Below, piece after piece: positions 44,666-53,555 of a stretch of 64,000 nucleotides of DNA; position 1 is the stretch's first letter; the number at the start of each line of letters is the position of its first letter. The stretch covers positions 879,131,220 to 879,195,219 of the forward strand of contig NC_081409.1 in the NCBI RefSeq assembly GCF_030272615.1. The letters run 5' to 3'. The notes below the pieces were generated by a model that searched no databases, was not told where the DNA came from, and saw only the letters and a list, made by a program, of their open reading frames with translations. The stretch is from Cryptomeria japonica (Eukaryota; Streptophyta; Pinopsida; Cupressales; Cupressaceae). The translations under genes were made by a program, and so were the position numbers.

Positions 44666-47230
44666 TCAACCTTGTAACTGGGTGGTTACAATTTGAAAAA
44701 GATCTGCCAAAACCAAATTTATGCTTTCCATAAACTTCATAGAGTCATTTATTGTTGCCTCTATTCTTTGAACTATACCGGTGGGGTGCTGCATATGCTT
44801 TGTCAGTGTTTTCTATCCTTGTACTAATGCCTCCGATATTTCCTTCTTCAAGGATGCTAGATAGTCCAGTCTTGGACTTAGTCTTAGTCTCAGATTTTTA
44901 GCCTTGTTTATTATTCTCTCCTTTTCTCTCTCTAGCTTCAGTAATTCTTCCTCAAAACTAGTTATCTTTTGCTCAAAAACTGATAATGTATCAGGTAAAT
45001 TAACAAAATTGTCAGCAAGTTTATTTATTTCTTCTTGTACCTTGCTCATTTTCTTATCTATGTCAACTATTAAAAAGTTTGTCTTGCAAGTATCTTTGTA
45101 CATAGTTTTAAATTCCTTCAATGAGTTGCATAGTTCTGGTAGAAGTGTGTCAAATTCCCTAGTACACTTCTTTATTTGATCCTCAAAGAGTTTTTGTTTT
45201 TCAATTTCTAATTTCTCTTTGAATGGATCTTCCTTTACTTGCTCAACTGTCATTGTGTTGTCAGTAATATACTTTGACAAAGTGTCAAGTTGACTCAAAG
45301 AATCCTTATTATCTATGTTACATTTTGGAGCTATCATCTTCAAAATTGGGATTGTGTCATCTATAGCTTTATAAGTTTGTGAACTACAATCAGTTATTTT
45401 CTTCAAAGAATCTAAAAGAACTTCAGTTACATTGGTTGATTTGTAACCTACTGAGGAGGAACCAACATTTTGAATTCCATTGGTGGAGGAAGTAAACATG
45501 CTTGTAGTGACCTCTGGTAGGTCAGTCTGTGTTTCCATTTCCTTAAGCAAGGGTTTTTGTTTCTCTCCTATTGTCAGTGGCATTGTTTCCACATGAACAT
45601 GTTCCTGTTCCGGAGCCTGTTGCTCTGCTTGTCTCTCTATCCGAGTCTCTGTCTATTTCCCTGTGCTATCATCTTCCACTTTTCCTTCGGTGTTATCAAT
45701 GTTGTCAACTGTCGGTGGCTTACTAGCCATGTCAGTCTTACTGGTTGTGTCCTTGTCTATCGCAATGTTGACCTTTTGAGTATCAACATCCACTGTGCAT
45801 AGTACCTCAGGATTAGGATTAGTATCCTCTTGTGATACATCCATACTGTCATCTGCTGGTTGGTCTTCTATTGTTGTTACTGGTGGAATAATCAGAGGCG
45901 GTGGGGGTAAGTTATCTTTTATTTTGATACTAGGAGGTCCACCAACCTTTCCTTTACCCTTATCTTTGTCCTTCTGATATACCTTGATAGGCTTGGGGTT
46001 CGTGTACTCTTCCTGCTTTTCCTTCTCCACAAGGAATATATCCCATCTATTTTATGTTTCTTCTATTACCTCATTTACTCTTCCTGCCATTAGTGCAATA
46101 TGTTGGTGTGCAGTAGAGAATACTGACCAGTTGGCCTTTGCAATTAGATCATCTATTTCTTTTGGAGAGTTGACTGGGTAGATAGCAAGTAATTTTTCAA
46201 TTTTGATTTTCTTATCAAGTTCTACAACAGATTGTCTTCTTGCTTCCAATCTCTTGATTAATTCATCTGGTAGTTCATCTACAACTTGCATTAAAAACTT
46301 CTTATAGATATCCAGGTGTAAAATGACACTGTTTTCAACTTTCTCTTTCTCATCTGCTAATAGTGTATCATATAATTTTTCTATGTTCTTGAGTTTTCCT
46401 TCTTCTATGATTCCATCCAACATTCTATCAATCAAAGAAATATTTTGTTGAGTCCTTTTCTTCTTAGGTGTTAGCTTTTTCTTTGGGGTTGTCTTCTTTA
46501 CCAGAGACCTCACTGCCTATTGTTTTTGTCTAGTTCTTCTAGGTGAGGGTGTGGATACCGGTGAAGGTTGTCTTTTCCTTACAACTCTTTTAAATTCAAC
46601 TGGCTTGTCACTTTTTGAAGAAGTTGCTATCGGTGACAAGTGAGTTTCTAGTTGTTGTGCCTGTAACTCATCTTCAATGATAACAGTTTGTTTCAGTACA
46701 TCTTCTTTTATAGCCTTAGCCTGCCTTGAACCTCTCCTTACTATTGCTTCTACTTTCTTTACTCTCTTCTTAGATTGAATTTGGCTTTCAATGATCTTAG
46801 CACTACCAAGTACCTCTTCCTTAGGTTCATTGGGTGCTTCCAGAAGAGCTTTTGCATATGTTTCAATGATGTGGTCATCAGTCTCATAGCCCATTTCAGT
46901 AACCCAAATTGTTCTTGGGATAACTACTTCCATCTATATCTCATCCTTTTTAATCACAAAACATATATCATCTTTGTATTTGTTAACAATTTCTTGTGAT
47001 AGTCTGATTCTTTTGTTCATTCTGGCCTTTAGTGCTTGAAAATACTCATTGATAATATTTTCCTTGTTTTCACCCATGTTGTTGAATAAGTCTGATAACT
47101 ATTTCCCTACCGGTATGTCAAATCCAAGGTTCTTGTTGCCTATATCAAGCACCTTTTTCTGCCTCAGGAATGATTGATTGTTGAAGTGCTTTGCCTCTTT
47201 GCTCGAAATGCCTTAGCTCTAGAGATTTCG
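44666..47230 (-). pseudogene. LARD-2 second protein (unknown), one frame with in-frame stops only
   Basis: One frame runs from about 47230 down to TGA at 44666-44668, some 850 codons, broken only by stops at 47099-47101, 46934-46936, 46517-46519, 46052-46054, 45653-45655 and 44813-44815; I see no frameshift. Order: VNKYKDDICFVIKKDE, PRTIWVTEMGYETD, a basic tract (KKTTPKKKLTPKKK), YKKFLMQVVD...LEARRQSVVE, a Pro/Asp-rich middle (45653-46030), then helical regions with FLIVDIDKKM and a C-terminal coiled coil LLKLEREKERIINKAK, ending INLVLADLFQIV. Most of these blocks recur in LARD-1 in the same order. No known catalytic motif. A structural or packaging factor, or a relic of an env-like ORF, are possibilities; neither is shown. 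Confidence 0.7.
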
Positions 47231-47397
47231 TGCTCTTCGAATGTTTGAATGCTCGGTGAAGTAAAATGAAGCCAAAAACATTAATTTATAATGTCAATTT
47301 GCCAACTACCACATTTAATGCTTGTCGGTTAAGTAATCACTTAACATATCTGTCGGTATAGAAGTAAATTCAACTTCTTACCATCAATCAAGGGAAT
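47231..47397 (-). other. LARD-2 spacer between its two coding regions
   Basis: Non-coding. It continues at 50375-50414 on the other side of the nested mini-copia. Confidence 0.5.
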
Positions 47398-47402
47398 AAT
47401 AG
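47398..47402 (+). repeat. left target-site duplication of the mini-copia (AATAG)
   Basis: An exact match to 50370-50374. Confidence 0.95.
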
Positions 47403-47875
47403 TGTGAGACATGGACCAACTTTGATACCATGTGATATTTTGCCAAGATCAAGAGGCAATGGAAAGCACAAATAAGAGAGAACAAAATATTGATAGGAAT
47501 AAACTATATTCTATCAAGAGAAAATACTGATCAACTGGATCATCAATCGATGTGTTACATACAATGAATATGAGCCTGCTTATATAGGCAAGACTATATG
47601 GATATTTGAGCACACAAAAATGACATGTGGCTCAATAAGAAACAAGGGTAGGTAGGAGAAATAATATAATAGTCCACATGAGGTGGATCACCCACTGAAT
47701 GTGGAGTGTAACAACAAGATCAAAACATAAAAGGTGGAAATTCTCCTACACACACTATCCCAATGTGGCACAAACACCCAAGTGTCTCATACCCAAACTA
47801 CTATGAAATGCATTTCCTAAGTAAACTTAAGTAAAGTGTAATAATATCCATGATGAATAATTATTTACACCAACA
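47403..47875 (-). repeat. 3' LTR of the mini-copia
   Basis: Plus-strand TGTGAGACATGG...ACACCAACA, with TATATAAG on the minus strand at 47579-47586. Same length as the other LTR. Confidence 0.95.
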
Positions 47876-48098
47876 CCCCCCCTTAAGTGCAACATAGGGA
47901 AATGCACTAAAGTCTACAATGCAACTAAGCAATGCAAGATGGGTCCCAGTTACGAGGCCATGTTAGGTACCCATGTACAAATGCAAGTGCATGAAAACCA
48001 ATGCAAGGAAATCTCTCACAAAGTGGGGAAAGAGAGAAAAACCCAATGGGAAAAAACCCTCCCCCAAAAGAGAGATGAAAACTAGATACAAAGAACTC
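47876..48098 (-). other. mini-copia 3' region
   Basis: AAGGGGGGG on the minus strand lies next to the LTR start TGTTGGTG and is the likely polypurine tract. The rest has no convincing coding frame. Confidence 0.6.
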
Positions 48099-48740
48099 TC
48101 AGAGAAGTATGTGAAGGACAAAACCCCATGTGAGGAAAAAGTCCCCCCCATATGAGAGAAGAAGAAGAGAGACTAGGAAGCCCCCCCTCAATCTAAAATC
48201 TGCACCAATGATAGAAGCTCGAAGATGAATGAAGAAACTACTCCATGAACGTCGAACCACATTCCTCCCCTTAGGAAGAAACAAAACCAAAGGTGTATCC
48301 ATAAAGTATCCCCAACCATGAAGGGAAGATGAAGCAAAAATACTCATGATGAAAGGAATCTTTGAAAACTGCTCAAGTGTCCCCATGTCAATGCTAAAAG
48401 GTACCCCCTCCAAAGGTGGTAAATTGTGCCACATTGCTAAAAAAGGCACTCCAAGATCTAGTGGAGAAGAATCTAGAACAATATCCAAAGACTCATATGT
48501 CTCCTCAAAAGATAAAGAGACCTCCTCCAAGTGTTGTACAAAAGTATCCACAATCATGTCAACCTCTAAAGAATGATCATGTAGAGAATGCACAAGAGGG
48601 TCAGAGTTATCCCTCGCAACAATCAAAGAAGGATCATCTTCATCAAAGAGAAGATGAATGTCATGAATGGTGTCTCCCAAATCTGCAATGTCTGTTAAGT
48701 AGGCATCCAAATCAACTGAAGCTGGAAGACATGAAATATC
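48099..48740 (-). pseudogene. unknown acidic region fused to the copia protease part
   Basis: In the same frame as the protease/GAG-pre-integrase remnant, after a single TAG at 48741-48743, runs a 203-codon stretch. Its first 130 residues are rich in Asp, Glu, Leu and Ser (LLFDEDDPSLIVARDNSDPL, SLEVDMIVDTFVQHLEEVS). The last 60 look like read-through of non-coding DNA. It occupies the place of the integrase. I do not recognise it. Confidence 0.4.
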
Positions 48741-49310
48741 CTACTGCACTAAATCATAAGAAGGCAAAATTGTCGCACTAGCTGCATCATCAGGTGCAAT
48801 AGGTGGTATGATATCAATAGAAGGAGATGAAATGCAAGGCTCAAGAATAGGGTCACATGTGAGAATCCCCAAGTTCAAATGCCCAAAGTTCTCCTCAAAA
48901 TTTGAATCATCAACATAGGTAGAATCAATCTTATCAATACGACCAAAATCTGAAAAAGAGTACAACCGAGATGCATGATCAACCACCCCAGTCTCAATGA
49001 TAGCTCCACTCTCCAAGTCTCTAATGATAACTGAATCAGGTGTGAACTCCACAGTTTTCCTAGTTGCCCCATGTGTGATTTGATAGATGGAAAGAAGATT
49101 ATTTATCAAGTGGGGTACACACAACACATCATTGAAGGAGTTATCCCCAATGGCAATAGATCCTTTCCCAATCACATCCATTTATGTATGATTGCCCATC
49201 AAAATCTATGGCATGTGGCAAGGCTCAAATGTAGAAAACATAGACTATGAAGATGCCATATGATGAGAAGCCCTTGAATCTAGAAGCCATCTCCCTGAAT
49301 CATGACTTGT
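48741..49310 (-). pseudogene. mini-copia protease and GAG-pre-integrase remnant
   Basis: Near 49265-49295 the protease site reads LLDSRASHHMASS, with the usual Gly of Asp-Ser-Gly changed to Arg. From 49181 an open frame of 146 codons follows: VIGKGSIAIGDNSFNDVLCV and PHLINNLLSIYQIT, typical of the protease end in copia, then SVIIRDLESGAIIETG of the GAG-pre-integrase part. Stops at about 49182, 49205 and 49245. No zinc finger with the HHCC pattern follows. Confidence 0.8.
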
Positions 49311-49884
49311 AGTAGCACAAAGAGCTTGTCCCTTTCCTTTATCTATCTCAAAAGAGTGATCCTTTCCTTTATCCTTGGAAGAAGAAGTTGATTATGAAAG
49401 TAGATGAAAAAATATGCACTTTCAAAAAAAATGGCACTTGAAAAGGAGTCCATATGAGCCCAAACAAAACCTCCAAAGTTGTAAAAATTAGGATTTCACA
49501 ATTTTCAAAAAACCTGTATCCAAAAATTTGAAAACACCTGCACCACTGTACAGATCATGAAATTCTACCCCAAAACAAAAAAAAATTGCTTGAAAAAATG
49601 AGTCTGGATGAGTGCGATATTGCTGAAAAATGCCTACAAAATTATAATTTCTAGAAAATTTCTGCCACAGCGTCAAACTTCAAATGCCTCTAGATTTGGC
49701 CTCCGAAGTTCGATTTGGATGAAACAAAAGGCAAAACTGAATTTTTTGGACCTTCTAAATCTAATGGTGACCTCATATTTGACCCATCAAGCTTCAATAA
49801 TAACCTGCAATAGAAAGTTCCAAAATACACAACCTCAAATAGCATCAAATTTCTCTCAATTTGCAAACCAATGACACTCTAATG
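49311..49884 (-). other. mini-copia leader and gag remnant
   Basis: A short Lys/Gly-rich piece (KDKGKDHSFEIDKGKGQ, about 49320-49375) is the last part of a gag-protease linker. The rest, next to the primer site, shows no readable Gag. Confidence 0.5.
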
Positions 49885-49896
49885 GCTCTGATACCA
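49885..49896 (-). other. primer-binding site of the mini-copia
   Basis: The minus strand reads TGGTATCAGAGC directly after the LTR end GTCTCACA. Confidence 0.9.
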
Positions 49897-50369
49897 TGTG
49901 AGACATGGACTAACTCTGATATCATGTGAGATTCTGCCAAGATCAAGAGGCAATGGAAAGCACAAATAAGAGAGAACAAAATATTGATAGGAATAAACTG
50001 TATTCTATTAGGAGAAAATACTGATCAACTAGATCATCAATCGATGTGTTACATACAATGAATATGAGCCTGCTTATATAGGCAAGACTGTATGGATATG
50101 TGAGCACACAAAAATGACATGTGGCTCAATAAGAAACAAGGGTATGTAGGAGAAATAATATAATAGTCCACATGAGGTGGATCACCCACTGAATGTGGAG
50201 TGTAACAACAAGATCACAACATAAAAGGTGGAAATTCTCCTACACACACTATCCCAATGTGGCACAAACACCCAAGTCTCTCATACCCAAATTACTATGA
50301 AATGCATTTCCTAAGTAAACTTAAGTAAAGTGTAATAATATCCATGATGAATAATTATTTACACCAACA
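49897..50369 (-). repeat. 5' LTR of the mini-copia
   Basis: 473 bp, matching 47403-47875. Near its 3' end on the minus strand (plus 49913-49923) it contains an internal primer-site-like word TGATATCAGAG preceded by TCTCACA, a second copy of the LTR/primer-site junction. Confidence 0.95.
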
Positions 50370-50374
50370 AATAG
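50370..50374 (+). repeat. right target-site duplication of the mini-copia (AATAG)
   Basis: An exact copy of 47398-47402. Confidence 0.95.
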
Positions 50375-50414
50375 CATATGTCTCATTGATTGTCAAACCC
50401 TCAAGGAAATTTCT

Positions 50415-51575
50415 TCAATTTGATGAAGAGCTTCCTGCCGATGGAGTGCTATTTTGTTCTATCGATGGAGTGTTGCTTTGTTCTACCGGTGGAGTGTTGC
50501 TTGGTTCTACCAATGGAGGAGTATTCCTATCCACATTCAGTTCTGATTTCCTAATCCATTGTTTTGAAAATTCTTGCTTAACTTCTTCAACTTTTTCTTT
50601 ACCTTTCAAACTAGAACCTTTGTTGTCTACCGGTGATCCTTTACTTCTGTAGAATTTTGCAATATGTCCAATCTTGTTACATGCATAGCAAGTCACTTTA
50701 TTCTTCTAAATAGCTTTTCCATAACCTATGTCAGTTTGTGTTCTACATTGATTAGATAAGTGTCCAAATCTTCCACAAACATAACATCTTACATTCATTC
50801 TGCAAATCTCAGAGTTATGACCAACTTTGTTGCATTTTGAACATTGACTGGTGGGTGTATTGATATTGTGATAATTTCTAGATCTACATTGATTTTCTCT
50901 ATGACCATACTTGTTACAGTTAAAGCATTTGCCACTGAATTTATAAGCAGTAGGTTGTCTTACCGGTTTTCTTTGATCCTATCTGTTTGCAGTATCGGAG
51001 CTTTCACCAACTTCAAAGCCAATTCCACAAGTGTCACCTTTAGGTTTTTGATTCTTCAGTAAGTTACCAAGTTCTTCTGAGGTTTTCTTGAATTTCTCTT
51101 TATGTTGATTTGCAGTATCTAGTTCTCTGTCTAAGACTTCTTTCTGCCTCATCAGTTCATTTGAATCATTCTGTGTGTGCATCAGATCTATCTTTAAAAA
51201 AATCATTTTCATAACTGAGTCTTGTGTTCTCATTTGCAGTATCACTTAGTCTTCTAGTCAAATCTTCTTCATTCTTTTTTCTATCTTCAATTTCTTTACA
51301 AAATCTCATAGTCATATCCTGCATCTCATTCTTTGTTGTCATGTTCTCTTGTTTCAGCTTGTTTACCATATCATTAAGAGTTTCCTTTTCATCATTTTCA
51401 TTTTGCATCTTTTTACAAAGTTCTCTTCTCTTGTTTCTTGAAATAGTAAGATTTCTTGAAGTGCTTGAATAATATCCTAAGCAGCGTTTAGATCATCTTC
51501 AAGTTTGATATTTTTCAATTTTTCTGCATCATAGTCTGAGAGAGCTCCTTCAAGTTGCTTCGTCAAGTTTTCCAT
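50415..51575 (-). pseudogene. LARD-2 Gag-like protein: coiled coil plus four zinc knuckles
   Basis: The ATG at 51575 follows the primer site by about 60 bases. A long Lys/Glu/Asn-rich coiled coil (ENLTKQLEGALSDYDAEKLK, KLKQENMTTKNEMQDM, ELMRQKEVLDRELDTANQHK) leads into four knuckles: CFNCNKYGHRENQC (about 50889-50930), CSKCNKVGHNSEIC (50815-50856), CYVCGRFGHLSNQC (50750-50790) and CYACNKIGHIAKFY (50650-50691). The first three are intact; the fourth has lost its last Cys to Tyr. The tail has an eight-residue repeat of the type VEQSNTPP. Stops and two or three frame changes are present. The knuckles suggest RNA binding, as in Gag. Confidence 0.85.
50432..50527 (-). repeat. 24-bp tandem repeat, about four units, in the LARD-2 Gag tail
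   Basis: Units at 50456-50479, 50480-50503 and 50504-50527 share GTTCTAcc..TGGAG.GTTGCTT; a more diverged unit lies at 50432-50455. On the minus strand they encode VEQSNTPP-like octapeptides. LARD-1 has no such expansion at the matching place. Confidence 0.75.
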
Positions 51576-51632
51576 CTCTACCGGTGTCAAGATCTTCCTC
51601 AAGCTATTAGGCTTCTGAAAATAGAGGACCAA

Positions 51633-51644
51633 GCTCTGATACCA
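51633..51644 (-). other. primer-binding site of LARD-2
   Basis: The minus strand reads TGGTATCAGAGC two bases after the LTR end, a perfect Met-type site. Confidence 0.92.
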
Positions 51645-51646
51645 AT

Positions 51647-52423
51647 TGTTAGGATTCCCACAGATACTGAGAGGGAGGGGTGAATCAGTATCTAACCGGT
51701 TAATAGATTTTCTTAACTTAAAACATGTAGAGAATATTAATACTGTGTACCGGTAAACAAAAAGTAATGCAATAAACAGAGATAAAAACAACCACATGAA
51801 AAACACACCATAACACAATGATTTAACAATGAAACCTTGTGTGGGAAAAACCTCGGTGGGATTTGTGACCCACAATATTCACTTACTAGCTAATAAGAGA
51901 ATATTACTGCTACAAGAGGGGCCTGCACATGCAGGAAGGCCAAGTGCCTAGAGCTCATTGCTCAAATACAAAATAGGAAGTCTTACTGACTTACAAAATG
52001 GATTATATAAATCCAGTGTCTTGTACTGCTTCAAAGTAGCATCTATAATGCCAGATCCAGTACCGGTTTCTGTTCTGCTTCTTACATAAACCCTTAACCT
52101 ATAATTCGCGTAATAGGTCTGCCTTATTTTGACTAATTACATTCCTCTTACTTACACAAAATGTTCTACAATGATCTCTCTCATATAAGAGTCATTTTAC
52201 AACTTGCCAAGTCTTCTTACAATGATTTTACAAATAATAAACAAAATATATTACAACAAAAATCTTGTCGGCCTCTGTGTCGGTGATCTGAGTGCTGGTG
52301 TAGAGTCTGATCTTGCTAGTGCTGGTGGAATGCCTTTCCGATGTCATAGGATTGTAAGTTTTCCATCAATGAAAAAACCTTCAATCACCTACAATGTCTC
52401 ATTGGAGTGTGCATATGCCAACA
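51647..52423 (-). repeat. 5' LTR of LARD-2
   Basis: 777 bp, matching 43682-44457. The G tract near its left end is interrupted (GGGAGGGG), while the other LTR has 11 G in a row. Confidence 0.95.
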
Positions 52424-52428
52424 TTCTA
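52424..52428 (+). repeat. right target-site duplication of LARD-2 (TTCTA)
   Basis: An exact copy of 43677-43681. Confidence 0.95.
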
Positions 52429-53555
52429 GTGCATGGAAGCAACAGCTTAGCGCTTTGAGACCAAACATTAGTGCGTTGAAGTCAATAGTTACCACATTAG
52501 AAGCTCATATTAGCGTATAAACCTTTCAAAGAAAAACAAACTCAAACAATCCAGTTAGCACGTCAAAAAGGCATCTTAGCGCATAGAGACCATTCTCTAG
52601 CGCATTGCAAAAATTTAGTAGCGCATTGGGTTTCTGGCTTAGCGCATAGCAGAAACTGAGAAAATAGGGGGCAAAACAAAAGCTATTTTTGAAAAATCTA
52701 AAAATAGTTTAGGAAGCCTTCTTTCCTCACCTTGAACTCCATCAAACAGAAAATCAAAATCAAAGTATCAAAACTACTCCATAAGCAAGTTTTCCTTAAA
52801 ACAAAGTTGTCCAAAATCCAAAAACTAGTCAAGAGATAAGACACATCAGTCCTATCAAAATCGGGAAACACCATCACACGTATCAAAAGGTCCTTCAATC
52901 AAACAGATTTTATTCTAAAAACATACTTGTTTCAAACTTCAAGTTGTCAAATTGAGTTTCCATATCGAGAAAGCTCTTATTCCATATCATTTGACACGCT
53001 TTGTCATGAGGGGGCATCTAAACCTTCATTTGATAAAGTAAAACTTAATTTTCCAAACAAGATATCTTGAATCCAAAATAAATCAAAGGAAACCATTGAT
53101 CACTTGTGCATGACAAATCCTCATATTCTGAGAAGAAAGAGTATTTATCATAACACCAAGTTGAGGAAACAACAACCCAGTTCTCTTAACTTGCCAAACG
53201 GAATAGATTTTTATACACCAATCGCCAACTCTTCAAATCTCATCAAACATTCCTCCGTCATATGTGCTTGTATCTTCAAGACACAACAAACAAATTTGAC
53301 AAAGAACCATTGAGGAGTACAACCTTCTGTAAAAAATCAGCATTCAGTCAACACCTAAATCAAGGAGGAAAGATCAATCCATCTTTCTTCCCCGAAGTGT
53401 GCATCACTTACAATATACCTTGATTTGAACCACCAACCCCTGAGCAAAATATCGAAGAGGAGTTCATTCCTTTTGTCACAGAAAGTTTCTACTAGATGCC
53501 CATTGTTACTCACTCTCAATGAAACAAACAAAGCAAACCACAACCAGAGTCTAGC
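52429..53555 (+). other. gypsy leader, continuation, with TTAGCGCAT-like words
   Basis: No coding frame. From 52429 to about 52670 it holds about nine degenerate copies of TTAGCGCAT; together with three copies at 43556-43630 the pre-insertion leader had about twelve. The rest, to the gag start at 53556, is A-rich without clear features. Confidence 0.7.

Larger units (their letters stand above)
47403..50369 (-). mobile_element. mini-copia: non-autonomous copia derivative nested in LARD-2
   Basis: Two 473-bp LTRs (47403-47875 and 49897-50369), a Met-type primer site (49885-49896), a C-rich complement of a polypurine tract at 47876-47882 and a perfect target duplication AATAG. Internally only a protease/GAG-pre-integrase remnant fused in frame to an unknown acidic region is present; integrase, RT and RNase H are missing. 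Total 2967 bp. It must have moved using enzymes from another copia. Confidence 0.95.
43682..52423 (-). mobile_element. LARD-2: non-autonomous LTR retrotransposon with a nested mini-copia
   Basis: LTRs of 776 and 777 bp (43682-44457 and 51647-52423) flank a minus-strand internal region. The primer site is at 51633-51644, the polypurine tract is next to 44457, and the target duplication TTCTA is perfect. The proteins match LARD-1: a coiled-coil Gag-like protein with four knuckles and a second large protein. No protease, integrase or RT is present outside the nested mini-copia. It inserted in the gypsy leader and was later split at 47403-50369. Confidence 0.95.

Noticed and set aside
43556-52670. 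TTAGCGCAT words read as a CRISPR-like array
   Set aside because: The words are short and degenerate, spacing is irregular, no spacers of constant length exist, and the setting is a plant retroelement leader.
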